Source: Candidatus Saccharimonadota bacterium
Lineage (GTDB): Bacteria; Patescibacteriota; Saccharimonadia; Saccharimonadales; JAQGHD01
Direction of reading: 5' to 3'
Length of the DNA stretch: 52,133 nt
Assembly: GCA_028288965.1 (NCBI GenBank)
Contig: JAQGHD010000021.1
Span: 1-52,133 of the forward strand
Shown here: in pieces, positions 39,635-49,129 of the stretch
Numbering within the stretch: position 1 is the stretch's first letter
How the letters are laid out: each line of letters begins with the position of its first letter
Notes under the pieces: model-generated
The model's input: the letters and a program-made list of their open reading frames with translations, nothing else
What the model was told of the DNA's origin: nothing
Databases searched by the model: none
Position numbers and translations under genes: made by a program

Positions 39635-40849
39635 TTACCCTTCCCTTTTAGGCATGAAACTTTCTAAAAGCAAAGTGGCCAGCTCATGAGCGGCCGCCGG
39701 CTTAGCAAACTGGGCAATATTATCGCCGAGTTGCTGACGCCTACCTGAATCATCTAGCAGCTGCTGGATAGCCGTTTGGAGTACGGTCTTATCCTTGAGT
39801 TGCGATTCTGCCACTTCGATAATGGCTTGTTTTTGAACAAAAGCTTGCGTGTTCTTGAGCTGGTGACCACCGGTTAATAAGGGATTAGGGATCACGATGC
39901 AAGCTTTGTGCAGGGCTGCCCATTCGGCCAGATTGGTAGCACCTGCCCGGGTAATCACCACGTCGGCAGCCACGCCAACCTGGTACATATCATGAATATA
40001 GCCGTGAACCTGCACCCGTTTACGCTGGTCATCCGGAATGACTGCGTCATAGGCTGCCTGCATAAGCTTCTCGTGGTCTAAACCAACGGCATGAATTATG
40101 GCCAAGCCGGGATTTTTTTCAAGCAAGACTGGCGCAATGCCTATCAGCGCTTCATTAACGCGTTGGGCTCCCAAACCACCACCAGTCACCAGCATGACTT
40201 GCGAGTAGCCACCCAGCCCTAATGTTTGCTTAATCTGTTTTTTCTCGGCCTCGGTGGCTACTTGGTAGTGGCTGTCGATTGGCACACCAGTGTAGCGCAT
40301 CTTATCGGGCGCATAGCTGTATAGCTCTGGAGGCATACCCACCGCGTACAGCAAGGCCCATCGGCCAATTAAGCGATTAGCCAGCCCGGGCAACGCATCA
40401 GAATCATGCGTAATAAATGGAATGTGGAGCTGGTGCGCAGCTACGCCTACCGGTACGGAAACAAAGCCACCTTTAATAAAAATACCAACCGGATGCAAAC
40501 GCTTAAGTAGGCGGCGACTTTGCTGGATGCCCCGAGCCACCCGAGTCGTATCTCGAGTATTTTTAGCCAGTGTCGGTATATCAACCAGCTGACGCCACTT
40601 TTCCCCGTGATAGCGCCGCCACTTCCCTGCCCAGATGTACGCCACCTGGTCTATATCACTTGAGCGAGCAATAACATTGTGCAGCTTTTCGCCTTTTTGC
40701 CCTATATAGACGAGCTTTACATCCGGCCTGAGCTTCTTTAACTGGTGGGCCACGGCTAAGATGGGCGTAATGTGGCCCCCTGAGCCACCACCGGTCAGCA
40801 CGATGGTTTTAGGTTCGGTAGCGGACGGCTGTGGTCGCAAAACGCTCAC
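39635..40849 (-). CDS. murG: Lipid II synthase MurG
   Basis: UDP-GlcNAc transferase that adds GlcNAc to lipid I at the membrane. VLTGGGSGGHITPILAVAHQL (N-terminal glycine loop), FIKGGFVSVPVGVAA, HDSDALPGLANR, VTGGGLGAQRVNEAL and ITRAGATNLAEWAALHKACIVIPNPL are MurG motifs. I take GTG 40849, with AGGAG five bases upstream, giving 404 residues; it overlaps ftsW by 41 bp. Confidence 0.93.
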   Translation of the reverse strand: MSVLRPQPSATEPKTIVLTGGGSGGHITPILAVAHQLKKLRPDVKLVYIGQKGEKLHNVIARSSDIDQVAYIWAGKWRRYHGEKWRQLVDIPTLAKNTRDTTRVARGIQQSRRLLKRLHPVGIFIKGGFVSVPVGVAAHQLHIPFITHDSDALPGLANRLIGRWALLYAVGMPPELYSYAPDKMRYTGVPIDSHYQVATEAEKKQIKQTLGLGGYSQVMLVTGGGLGAQRVNEALIGIAPVLLEKNPGLAIIHAVGLDHEKLMQAAYDAVIPDDQRKRVQVHGYIHDMYQVGVAADVVITRAGATNLAEWAALHKACIVIPNPLLTGGHQLKNTQAFVQKQAIIEVAESQLKDKTVLQTAIQQLLDDSGRRQQLGDNIAQFAKPAAAHELATLLLESFMPKREG

Positions 40850-42035
40850 GCGAGGCTCCTTCCTTGTTTGGCGGCTGATTAGTTTGCGGCACAAAGGTGG
40901 TGTAGCGAGAAATATTAAAGGCCACGCCTAGAGCCCCAGCCACAAACAGCAAGCTGGTACCACCATAGCTAATAAACGGTAAAGTGATGCCCTTAATAGG
41001 CAGTAGCCCAATCATGGCCCCAATATTAATCAAAGCTTGCGTGCTAAACCAGGCCAATATACCCATGACTATCAATCGGCTGTAATCGTCAGGTGCTCGT
41101 TCGGCAATAGCCTTTAAGCGAGCAAAAAAAGCTGCATAGATAGCTAACAGTAAGGTAACTCCTATAAAACCAAACTTTTCGGCAATAATGGCAAAGATAG
41201 AGTCGTTGGCGGCTTCTGGTAAGTAGCCATAGGCTTGCACGCTACGAGCCAGCCCCAGCCCGGCTATGCCGCCGGAGCCTACCGCAATCAAGGCCTGACA
41301 AGCTTGATAGCCAGCGTTTTGGCAATCGCGCTCCGGGTGCAGGTATGTTAGCAGGCGATCACGTCGATAGCCGCTGGAAGCCACGGCTAATACCGTGCCA
41401 ATCACCACAATACCGGCGATCATACCTACCCGCTTCAGTGGCATGCCGGCCACAAAGACCATAGCTGCCATCATAGCCACCATAACGCCTGTAGAGCCTA
41501 AATCACTTTGAAAGACCGCCACAACCGCTCCTATGGCTCCTAAAACAATCATTAGTGGCTTGAGCGTTTGTTGGTAGTTGTTGAGGGCGCCACGGCGAAT
41601 TCGATCACTTAAAAAGCCAGCTAGCCAAATCAGGAGTGCAAACTTGATCAGCTCAACTGCCTGGAACGACATACCGCCAAATTGAATCCATCGGTAGGCG
41701 CCGTTAACTCGCTGGCCAAACAAACGGACCGCCACAGCAGCCACAGCAGCGGCAATGATCATTGGTTTTTCTACCTTGCGCCACCACTGGACTGGCGTGT
41801 TGGCCACGGCTAAAAATGCCACGGCACTTAAGCCAATAGCCATAAACTGTTTACTGACATAATAACCGCCACCGGCGCCATTTTTATCAAGTCCGGGACT
41901 AATGGCGTAAACCACCACCAAGCCTATGGCAATCAAAGCAGTTGCCAGCATCACTAACCAATAATCAGGTCGGTGACGGCGCTGCTCGCGAGCGTCAATG
42001 GTCGACGGGCGTCTACGTTGACTGGTCGACATCAT
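40809..42035 (-). CDS. ftsW: Peptidoglycan glycosyltransferase FtsW
   Basis: A 408-residue SEDS protein with about ten membrane helices. FQSDLGSTGVMVAMMAAMVFVAG, GYLPEAANDSIFAIIAEKFGFIG and GLLPIKGITLPFISYGGTSLL are SEDS signatures, the last being the FtsW/RodA family motif. It polymerises septal glycan strands with FtsI, whose gene is in the same cluster, which favours FtsW over RodA. Basic N-terminal tail (SQRRRPS...). Confidence 0.92.
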   Translation of the reverse strand: MMSTSQRRRPSTIDAREQRRHRPDYWLVMLATALIAIGLVVVYAISPGLDKNGAGGGYYVSKQFMAIGLSAVAFLAVANTPVQWWRKVEKPMIIAAAVAAVAVRLFGQRVNGAYRWIQFGGMSFQAVELIKFALLIWLAGFLSDRIRRGALNNYQQTLKPLMIVLGAIGAVVAVFQSDLGSTGVMVAMMAAMVFVAGMPLKRVGMIAGIVVIGTVLAVASSGYRRDRLLTYLHPERDCQNAGYQACQALIAVGSGGIAGLGLARSVQAYGYLPEAANDSIFAIIAEKFGFIGVTLLLAIYAAFFARLKAIAERAPDDYSRLIVMGILAWFSTQALINIGAMIGLLPIKGITLPFISYGGTSLLFVAGALGVAFNISRYTTFVPQTNQPPNKEGASRERFATTAVRYRT

Positions 42036-42050
42036 CTGAGTGGCCCCTTA

Positions 42051-43091
42051 TTATTTCTGCCACCACAGGAGAAAGATAATCAATCCAAGGACGCTACAGA
42101 CTTGGCCGAGCACCCAAAAGCGCATGGTCACTTTGGTTTCTGGCCAGCCGCTGGCTTCAAAATGATGATGAATTGGCGCTACCTTGAAGATCTTTTTCCC
42201 ATTGCGGAGTTTTTTAGAAGCAATCTGCAGTAAGGTGGAGCCGGCTTCGGCTACAAAAACCAACCCAATAATCGGCAGCAAAATAACAGTATTGGTCAGC
42301 ATGGCCACCACCCCTAGCGCGGTCCCCAGTGCAAACGAGCCGATATCGCCCATAAAAAACCGAGCTGGATAAATATTAAACCAGGTATAGCTAAACAAGG
42401 CGCCAACCACGCTCATACAAAAACCGGCAATGCCATAGCGGTGCTCAATAAAAGCAATGACGGCGTAAGTGCCGAACGCAATCGCTACCAGCCCACCAGC
42501 TAAGCCATCGAGCCCATCGGTAATATTGACGGCGTTGGCGGTAGAAACCACTACTAAGACAAATAGCGGGATGATCAGCCAGCCAATATGAACCGTATTT
42601 AAAACCGGCACGTGAATGCTCGTCACATCAAGCTTAAAGTAAAAGAACCAACCACCAATGAGAGCCACCAGAGTAGTCAGCAGCAACTTGAGCTTTGAAG
42701 GCAATCCAGCCACGCCAAGCCCATTGCCGCGGATATTAATAATATCGTCGATAAGCCCAACCAAACCGGCGCCGGCAAAGGCTGCAATGGGCAGCCAGGT
42801 CTCTGCCCGACTAAGGTTGGCAATAAGCGTTACAAAACCCACAGCGGCCACAAAAACTATGCCTGCCATGGTGGGAATATGCCGTTTATGTTTCTCGGCG
42901 TGCAGACTAGTAAAAATTTTGGCTACTTCGCCGGTCACGGCATTGGTGCGGGGCTTTTTCCACCATTCAAACTTATAGGCCAGCGTGGTATACACCGGCG
43001 TTAGCAACATGCTCACCAAAAAACTGAGAAAGCCCAGCAGTAATATGCGGATAACGGTGTTTGTTTCGACGACGATGTATAAGGTATTCAT
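42051..43091 (-). CDS. mraY: Phospho-MurNAc-pentapeptide transferase MraY
   Basis: A 346-residue polytopic enzyme making lipid I. KHKRHIPTMAGIVFVAAVGF, LIDDIINIRG (the Asp pair), NAVNITDGLDGLAGGL, FFMGDIGSFALGTALG and FKVAPIHHHFEASGWPETKVTMRFWV are MraY motifs. Normal length. Fifteen bp from ftsW. Confidence 0.94.
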   Translation of the reverse strand: MNTLYIVVETNTVIRILLLGFLSFLVSMLLTPVYTTLAYKFEWWKKPRTNAVTGEVAKIFTSLHAEKHKRHIPTMAGIVFVAAVGFVTLIANLSRAETWLPIAAFAGAGLVGLIDDIINIRGNGLGVAGLPSKLKLLLTTLVALIGGWFFYFKLDVTSIHVPVLNTVHIGWLIIPLFVLVVVSTANAVNITDGLDGLAGGLVAIAFGTYAVIAFIEHRYGIAGFCMSVVGALFSYTWFNIYPARFFMGDIGSFALGTALGVVAMLTNTVILLPIIGLVFVAEAGSTLLQIASKKLRNGKKIFKVAPIHHHFEASGWPETKVTMRFWVLGQVCSVLGLIIFLLWWQK

Positions 43092-43126
43092 GTCTGTTTT
43101 TTCTCTTTAAATCTCATTATAGCAGT

Positions 43127-44899
43127 TTAACTCTTTGGCAGCACCCCAAAATTATCAATTAACATATTGGTCAGATTGCCAAAAATTGGAGCCGCGGCTT
43201 TTGACCCGGCATAGCCAGTAATGCCGGGTTGATCAACCCGTACCACAATCACGTACTGCGCCTTGTTGCCGCCGACAAAGCCCATAAACATACCGTTGTA
43301 CTTATCTTCGTAGTAGCCGCCGGTGGGCTTGGCGATCTGCGCCGTGCCGGTTTTACCGCCAATCATAAATTGGGACCGGAGATTGGGCATGCCGTACGTA
43401 ATGTGGTTACGATTAATCACGTTTTCCAAAAAGCCAACCAGTGTCGTACTGACATTAGCACTGACCACACCATTCTTAATTATGGTTGGCTGCTTAGTAG
43501 TTATCCTGCCGTCTGCGGCAGTAGTTCTATCAATCAAATGCGGCTGATAATAGGTGCCGCCATTTACTAGGCTGGATAGCGCCGCGCCCATCTGGAGCGG
43601 TGTGGCCGTCATACCCTGGCCAAAAGCCGTGTTGGCGTACTGAATATTGAGGCCAAAGCCCTTATCTGGATCAGGAATACTGCCACCTGCTTCATAGCCT
43701 TGCTCTATGCCAGTTGGTTTGCCAAATTGATAGTGATTTACCATATAATCATGCCAAGCATCGCGGGCTTTTTGATTGACTTCTCCCCCACCCATTTGCA
43801 TGAGCAGCCAGGTGGCGCCGGTGTTTAAAGATAACGACAAAATATCAGAAATGCTGCGAGTACCTGGACCGCCATCTTCTTCGATATTAGTGACCGTGGC
43901 GTCACCGATAGTAAATCGACTGGGGTCAAAATACGTGGTGTTGGCATTTACCACTCCCTGGTTTAGGGCGGCGGCGGCCGTTAAGGGCTTCATAATTGAA
44001 CCCACCTCCAGCGGCGAGCTGACATCATTGTTATTAAACGCATTGGCGTCGGTTACTTTATAAAACTCCCCCGGATTATAGGTTGGATAATTGGCCATGG
44101 CTTTAATAGCCCCGGTGTACGGGTCCATGATGATGGCCCCGCCCGACTTTGATTTGGCGGCGTCCAACCCCGCCTTAAGGATGTCTTCAGCCTGGCGCTG
44201 CATGGCAATATCAATCGTCATGGTCACTCGGTCGCCGCTCTTAGGCGCTTTTAAAACATTGTCCTTGTTGGCGGCCAGCGGCACACCCTGGGCATCGGTA
44301 ATAGCCTTAAGTTCGCCGGGTGTTCCCTGTAGTTCTTTATTGAGGTACTGCTCAAGGCCATACTTGCCCTGCCCCTCGTCGTTGACAAAGCCCAGCAACT
44401 GAGCGGCCAAAGGCCCTTGCGGATAGGTTCGGTAGTCTTCTTCTCTGGTACCAATGCCCAGCAGATTCAGTTTATCGAGTTTATCCTTTTGTTCTTTGGT
44501 AAGCTTTTTGGCCAGCACCGCGTAGCGGCTATTTTGCTTCATGACATTTATGTACTGGCTATAGTCACCACCGATGTTTCCTTGGATTTTTCCCGCCGCC
44601 TGAGCTGGATCTTTAACATATTTTGGATCGGCAAATAAGGTGTAGCGCGGTTCGTTCAAGACAATCGGAACCACTTGATCGCCTTCGTGGGCCTCAATAA
44701 TACCGCGAGCCGGTGGAATTTCATATTGTTTGAGCTGAGTTTGCAGAGCGGCAATGTGGTAATGGTTATAACGAATAACCTGTAAATAAAATAAACGCAC
44801 CACAAACACAGCCATGATTATGGCCAGTAGTCCGTACCATACGCGAATCCGTGTAGTCGGTGATAAAAATGGTCGGTTAACAGCCGGAGGGGTCATCAA
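43127..44899 (-). CDS. ftsI: Septal transpeptidase FtsI/PBP2-type
   Basis: A 590-residue class B penicillin-binding protein: one N-terminal helix (VWYGLLAIIMAVFVVRLFYL), a pedestal domain, and the transpeptidase domain with SxxK EVGSIMKPLTAAAAL, SxN SLSLNTGA, and KTG FMIGGKTGTAQIAKP. It cross-links septal peptidoglycan. No PASTA repeats. It overlaps the ftsL-like gene by 4 bp. Confidence 0.92.
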   Translation of the reverse strand: MMTPPAVNRPFLSPTTRIRVWYGLLAIIMAVFVVRLFYLQVIRYNHYHIAALQTQLKQYEIPPARGIIEAHEGDQVVPIVLNEPRYTLFADPKYVKDPAQAAGKIQGNIGGDYSQYINVMKQNSRYAVLAKKLTKEQKDKLDKLNLLGIGTREEDYRTYPQGPLAAQLLGFVNDEGQGKYGLEQYLNKELQGTPGELKAITDAQGVPLAANKDNVLKAPKSGDRVTMTIDIAMQRQAEDILKAGLDAAKSKSGGAIIMDPYTGAIKAMANYPTYNPGEFYKVTDANAFNNNDVSSPLEVGSIMKPLTAAAALNQGVVNANTTYFDPSRFTIGDATVTNIEEDGGPGTRSISDILSLSLNTGATWLLMQMGGGEVNQKARDAWHDYMVNHYQFGKPTGIEQGYEAGGSIPDPDKGFGLNIQYANTAFGQGMTATPLQMGAALSSLVNGGTYYQPHLIDRTTAADGRITTKQPTIIKNGVVSANVSTTLVGFLENVINRNHITYGMPNLRSQFMIGGKTGTAQIAKPTGGYYEDKYNGMFMGFVGGNKAQYVIVVRVDQPGITGYAGSKAAAPIFGNLTNMLIDNFGVLPKS

Positions 44900-45243
44900 T
44901 CAGAAATAGTAGACTTAGGCGCTGCCGCTACCAAATTCTTGGTCGCCTCACTATTCTTTACGCGATCAAGTGCTTGCAAGCGAGCCGAAGCTACCTCTAA
45001 GTCATCATGTTCTTGCTTGAGACTGGTCTGTTGCTTTTGAAGATCGTTAATATGATAGCCGTAGGCATTGGTTTTTGTAACTTGCGTCAGATATAAGAGT
45101 CCGAGCACGCAGGCCAAGACGATCAAGATAACAGTGTTACTGACCGGTCCTAGGGTGCGTGTAGTGTCTTTAAAACTAACTGCGTTTTGGTTACGCTGTC
45201 CGTAGCGCTGACGCCCTAAAGCGAGTGAACTTGAGTATGTCAT
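44896..45243 (-). CDS. ftsL: FtsL-like divisome protein
   Basis: A 115-residue bitopic protein: short basic N-terminus, one helix (VILIVLACVLGLLYLTQVTK) and an extracytoplasmic coiled coil (YHINDLQKQQTSLKQEHDDLEVASARLQAL). Sequence identity is too low for direct recognition, but size, topology and position between rsmH and ftsI are those of FtsL. Confidence 0.75.
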   Translation of the reverse strand: MTYSSSLALGRQRYGQRNQNAVSFKDTTRTLGPVSNTVILIVLACVLGLLYLTQVTKTNAYGYHINDLQKQQTSLKQEHDDLEVASARLQALDRVKNSEATKNLVAAAPKSTISD

Positions 45244-45356
45244 AATACCTTTTTGTTTTTATATTTGTTGATTTGGAGCGGTGGACGGTTTTGGCGCCCA
45301 CCGCATATTTTCGAGCGTACTAAAGTACTTTTACGCGAACTTTGTACGCCCTGGAG

Positions 45357-46286
45357 CTACTTTTTACCGTTATCGGCATAAGTAACGCTCCTTTCATTGT
45401 TTATTTTTACTGCGGCTCGCAGTTTTGCACTGCGGGCTCGCGGATTGAAAGCTAATTCTTGGGCGCTAGCCATGACTGGATTTTTGGTCAGGAGTCTTAG
45501 ACTAGCATCATATCGGTTACCGGCCCGCTCTTTAAACGCCAGTTTTACGATGCGGTCTTCTAGGCTATGAAAGCTGATGATGGCAATACGGCCACCTACG
45601 GCTAACAGATCAAACCACAGTGGTAATGCGGCTTCCAGCATGCTTAGTTCGCTATTTACCGCGATCCTAAGCGCTTGGAAAGTGCGCGTGGCTGGATGAA
45701 CCCTGCTACTCCCCCGCCCAACTGCCTTACTAATAACTAAGGCCAGTTCGGTTGTGGTATGCAGTGGCCGGTGCTCAACTATAGCTCGCACTATAGTTTT
45801 AGCCCGCGGCTCTTCACCCTCGGACCTCAGCAAGTTTTCCAGCTCGGTTTGCCCAAACGTATTGACTATGTGCTCAGCTGTTAAGGTCTGGCGCTGGTCC
45901 ATTCGCATGTCCAACGGTCCATCTTGGCTAAACGCAAAGCCCCTGTCGGGGTTGTCAAGGTGCGGTGACGAAACGCCCAAATCGGCCAAAATAAGATTAA
46001 ACTGTTGTCCTTCGCGTATAAGCAACTGGCTGGCCGCCAGAAAATCACTATGGATGATGCTGACATCTTGGCCATTAAAGTGCTGCTTCAGACTATCCAC
46101 GGCCTGCTGGTCCCGATCGACCAATACGGCTTGGTGCTTTGTCTGCGCTAGTACTAGTTCAGCGTGTCCACCATACCCTGCCGTTAAGTCCAGATAGGCA
46201 TCTCCGGATTGTGGGGTTAGGTTGGCGAGCACTTCTTGACTGAGTACTGGTATATGTTTGGTATTTTTATTTTGGTTTTGGTGCAT
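45357..46286 (-). CDS. rsmH: 16S rRNA m4C1402 methyltransferase RsmH
   Basis: A 309-residue SAM-dependent enzyme. HIPVLSQEVLANLTPQSGDAYLDLTAGYGGHAELVL (SAM loop), LADLGVSSPHLDNPDRGFAFSQDGPLDMRMD, SEGEEPRAKTIVRAIVEHRP, RTFQALRIAVNSEL and ISFHSLEDRIVKLAFKE are all RsmH motifs. It methylates C1402 of 16S rRNA. No ribosome site precedes its ATG; a hairpin (ACCUUU-GAA-AAAGGU) lies in the upstream region. Confidence 0.95.
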   Translation of the reverse strand: MHQNQNKNTKHIPVLSQEVLANLTPQSGDAYLDLTAGYGGHAELVLAQTKHQAVLVDRDQQAVDSLKQHFNGQDVSIIHSDFLAASQLLIREGQQFNLILADLGVSSPHLDNPDRGFAFSQDGPLDMRMDQRQTLTAEHIVNTFGQTELENLLRSEGEEPRAKTIVRAIVEHRPLHTTTELALVISKAVGRGSSRVHPATRTFQALRIAVNSELSMLEAALPLWFDLLAVGGRIAIISFHSLEDRIVKLAFKERAGNRYDASLRLLTKNPVMASAQELAFNPRARSAKLRAAVKINNERSVTYADNGKK

Positions 46287-46847
46287 CTTTTTGTTTTTGT
46301 TAGATTAGCTTGCAAGGGTTTTGCGCCTTACTCGTTAGCTAACCTTTTTCAAAGGTCACCTAATCAGCAATCAACTGTTTGTTTTTTTGTAATAGTTTTT
46401 GTTTTTGTACTTCACTACTAGCTTTATGCTAATAGTTTTTAGTTACGGGCGGAACTATCTGAAGTTTTGTGAGAAAGACATATGAGCCTTATAACTTCAG
46501 ACTACCTGTAACTGTAAGTTTTGAGAGACTTATGTGTGAGGTGGAGTTTTGGGAGGTGTTTTTTAGGAAAGGTGCGAGGGTTTTTACAGTGGTTACCCTT
46601 TTGGCCACCTGTTGACTGCCGATTAGCTAACCTCATAACAACCTCATGCCACGCCAGCCTGCTGCCCGGCAAAGCCGGTCACCCGCTGGTGCTCTTGACG
46701 TATTGCTGTGTCAGATTCTGCGGTACTCCCTCACCGTATTTCATATACGGCTCGGTCCGTTCCTCGCCTCTTCCTTGCACTACGTTCAAGCATGAGCTTG
46801 TTTACTAAAGTACTAATCGTTTGGTGAATTGTTAAAGGACTTCTTTT
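46287..46847 (-). other. 561-bp structured gap between mraZ and rsmH
   Basis: No gene. The block 46640-46795 is GC-rich and highly folded on the minus strand: CCGUAU/AUACGG, CCGGC-UUU-GCCGG inside CCAGC/GCUGG. It contains GAGGAA and AAGAGCACC, reminiscent of RNase P RNA, but the rest of that RNA is not found. Nearer rsmH are CUGAAGUU/AACUUCAG and ACCUUU/AAAGGU hairpins, repeated UUAGCUAACCU and TAATAGTTTTT blocks. It could be a small RNA gene or a long regulated leader. Confidence 0.45.
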
Positions 46848-47207
46848 TTATTTGGCGATTAGGCGCCAGTATTTTCCAGCCCGGACCGCTACTACATCTC
46901 GGTTGATGCCGGCGTAGTCAAGCAAGTGCTGCTCAATGGTGACCCTGCCCTGCTTTTGATCCAGCGGGGCTTCTAGTTTACCTGAGCGGAATTGAACATT
47001 TATGTCGGCCGTCTTTTCGTCCAGGATGTTTCCCTGAAGTGACGGTTCAACCTGTTCATCCCACACTGACTGAGGGTACAGGTGCAGATAGTTTTGGAAG
47101 CCACGAGTAAGAACTACACCGCTCGCGAACTCGCTTCGAAGCTCAGCCGGTATGGTTAACCGCCGCTTGTCGTCAAGCTTGCGTTCGAAGTAATCCGTAG
47201 TCGCCAT
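46848..47207 (-). CDS. mraZ: Transcriptional regulator MraZ
   Basis: A 119-residue AbrB-fold protein with two SpoVT-like repeats: YFERKLDDKRRLTIPAELR and GRVTIEQHLLDYAGINRDVVAVRAGKYWRL. It regulates the division cluster by binding direct repeats in its own promoter; such repeats are visible at 47280-47328. First gene of the cluster. Confidence 0.93.
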   Translation of the reverse strand: MATTDYFERKLDDKRRLTIPAELRSEFASGVVLTRGFQNYLHLYPQSVWDEQVEPSLQGNILDEKTADINVQFRSGKLEAPLDQKQGRVTIEQHLLDYAGINRDVVAVRAGKYWRLIAK

Positions 47208-47279
47208 CCCTTTTAATCTGCTAGTGGTTTTTATTTTTTCTCTCGTAAGTAGCCTAAGGCACGTGCGTTATGCTTTGAC

Positions 47280-47328
47280 TACCCACGACTACCCACTGAC
47301 AAGAATAGTACTACCCACTATTACCCAC
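47280..47328 (-). promoter_or_regulatory. Four MraZ boxes upstream of mraZ
   Basis: On the minus strand GTGGGTA occurs at 47328-47322, 47318-47312, 47296-47290 and 47286-47280: two pairs, ten bases apart within each pair. This is the known MraZ operator form (repeated GTGGG at about one helical turn). I infer autoregulation. Confidence 0.85.
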
Positions 47329-47388
47329 TTGCAAGCACTTTATCTCTAAAATCGACTTTTAACACATAAGTTATCCACAATTTTGGGT

Positions 47389-47420
47389 AAAATAAAAATC
47401 CACCACAACATGTGGTGGAT
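47389..47420 (-). terminator. Intrinsic terminator of the 47442-47792 gene
   Basis: On the minus strand UCCACCACA-UGU-UGUGGUGGA followed by UUUUUAUUUU: nine perfect pairs and a U-rich tail, about 20 bases after the stop codon. Confidence 0.9.
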
Positions 47421-47441
47421 AAGTCAGTGAGCTAGACGCTA

Positions 47442-47792
47442 TTACTGGTCGGACTTATTTGGGCTTACTGCATGAGCGCTTGGATCAACCGGCTGAATAT
47501 CGTTAGGAGATACCATATGGCCGCCAGCATTAACCATATCAAATGTTCGAGCACTTGGTGCGTCAAAGCGTTGCTTGGCCTTGGCATCGTTTTCACTAGC
47601 GTTAACCATCGCTGTTGCGCTTGCAGCAGCAAGAGCAGCCATTGCCACAGCTTTACTACCTACTCTTAGGGCACCACGGCGCCGTACAATAGTATCGGAA
47701 CTGACGTTAGCCTGGTCAATGCCCATGCTTTTTTCGCCTTTTCGGTAAAAATATTCTTGTACGCGGTTTTTGTTATTTGGATTTCTACTCAT
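47442..47792 (-). CDS. Small membrane-associated hypothetical protein
   Basis: A 116-residue protein from ATG 47792, which follows TATTAT by about ten bases (leaderless). A basic N-terminal half (NPNNKNRVQEYFYRKGEKS, VRRRGALRVGSK) precedes one Ala-rich hydrophobic segment (AVAMAALAAASATAMV) and a polar, disordered end. No family recognised. It may be a small bitopic protein. Own terminator at 47389-47420. Confidence 0.65.
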   Translation of the reverse strand: MSRNPNNKNRVQEYFYRKGEKSMGIDQANVSSDTIVRRRGALRVGSKAVAMAALAAASATAMVNASENDAKAKQRFDAPSARTFDMVNAGGHMVSPNDIQPVDPSAHAVSPNKSDQ

Positions 47793-47837
47793 AAGCACCT
47801 ATAATAGCAAAACATATGCGTTTTGTCAACTATAGGG

Positions 47838-49088
47838 TTAACTGTGTTTTTTGATGTAGTCCGCAAACCACTTCCCACTTGGTCGAACAGTGCGCTTCAT
47901 TCCATGGGCTCTATCTACTTCTACTAAACCAAACTTTGGCCACCAGCCATAGGCCCACTCAAAATTGTCTAGTAAGCTCCAGTGGAAGTAGCCGCGAACA
48001 TCCACGCCTTCGCTCATAGCTCGCTGCAGGGCGATTATGGATTCCTGCAGCCACCATTGCCGATATTGATCTTGTTCGTCGGCCACGCCATTTTCCGTAA
48101 TAAAGATTGGTTTTTTGTAGCGGGCCCAGACGCGCAGCAGTAATGGGTACAGCCCTTCTGGCTCCATGTACCAGCCAAGATCGCTCAATGGTACGTGGGG
48201 GTTTTCTCGTTTAAAGGTTTTGTAGTAATCGGTGAAGTAATAGTTAAAACCAACAAAATCCTGCTGCTTGCGGATACGCCGCAAAAACCACCAGTTCCAA
48301 AGGTAACGCATAACCTTGGTGGATAACTCATCGAGCACATCATGTGGCCGTTTGGCTTGGATGTTAGCCAACTGGGCGGCCACGCCAATTTGCAGCGATG
48401 GTTTGGTGGCTTTTAAGATTTTATAGGCCTGGCGGTGCGCCGACACCAAATTAATGTAGACCCGTATTAGGCTCCAGTAACTATGTTCTTGTGGAGGCCA
48501 TTCACCGGTAACGTAGCCAAAGCTAGTAAAGACGTTTGGCTCGTTAAGCGTTATGACATATGTCAGATCATCAACGTATTCTTCGGCAATCTTACCCACC
48601 AGCCGAGTAAAATACTTTATGTTCTGATGTTTCTTAAAGCCGCCCTTGGCATCGAACCAGGTTGGCACTGTCCAGTGCCAAATATTTAAAAATGGCTCGA
48701 GCCCACGTTTTTTCATGGCTTTAATGTACCGGCGATAATGCTCAATCGCTTCTTGATTCCACTGCCCTTCTTCGGGCTCTAACCTGGACCACTCAATACC
48801 AAAACGAAAGGCATTGAGATTGAGGCTTTTAGCTATACCAAAATCTTCGTCGTAACGGTTAAAATGATCAACACCTTTGCCGGAGACATAGTTATTGGGA
48901 TCTTCGGCTCGCTTTTTTATATGTTCCCAGTTAGGTAACCACCCCAGTCGCTTTTCGGCAGTTTTGGCAAATTCAGCGGCGTGGGCCAACTCCCAAACGG
49001 TCCATTGATTGTGCGCGCCACCCTCTACCTGGTAGGACGCCGTGCTGGCGCCCCAATAAAATTCTTTAGGAAAATCTGCTTTATCCAC
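47838..49088 (-). CDS. Glycoside hydrolase family 1 (beta-glucosidase-like)
   Basis: A 416-residue TIM-barrel enzyme: FYWGASTASYQVEGG, FRFGIEWSRLEPEEGQWN, acid/base Glu in ITLNEPNVF, nucleophile Glu in IFITENGVAD, and YFHWSLLDNFEWAYGW with FGLVEVDR. These are GH1 hallmarks with both catalytic Glu residues present. It releases a terminal sugar from beta-glycosides. No signal peptide, so it acts on imported sugars. Slightly short for GH1 (about 440). Confidence 0.92.
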   Translation of the reverse strand: MDKADFPKEFYWGASTASYQVEGGAHNQWTVWELAHAAEFAKTAEKRLGWLPNWEHIKKRAEDPNNYVSGKGVDHFNRYDEDFGIAKSLNLNAFRFGIEWSRLEPEEGQWNQEAIEHYRRYIKAMKKRGLEPFLNIWHWTVPTWFDAKGGFKKHQNIKYFTRLVGKIAEEYVDDLTYVITLNEPNVFTSFGYVTGEWPPQEHSYWSLIRVYINLVSAHRQAYKILKATKPSLQIGVAAQLANIQAKRPHDVLDELSTKVMRYLWNWWFLRRIRKQQDFVGFNYYFTDYYKTFKRENPHVPLSDLGWYMEPEGLYPLLLRVWARYKKPIFITENGVADEQDQYRQWWLQESIIALQRAMSEGVDVRGYFHWSLLDNFEWAYGWWPKFGLVEVDRAHGMKRTVRPSGKWFADYIKKHS

Positions 49089-49129
49089 GTTAGCTGCTAT
49101 TATACCTCACCGCTTATCTATAACCATGG

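Noticed and set aside
46640-46795. RNase P RNA candidate on the minus strand (GAGGAA, AAGAGCACC, folded core)
   Set aside because: The P4 partner (ACAGAA-CCGG) and the CAAACCCC-type segment are absent, so I list it only as a structured gap.
36531-47377. TTATCCACA sequences at about 36531 and 47369 as DnaA boxes marking an origin
   Set aside because: Single scattered copies without dnaA/dnaN or an AT-rich cluster; not enough for oriC.
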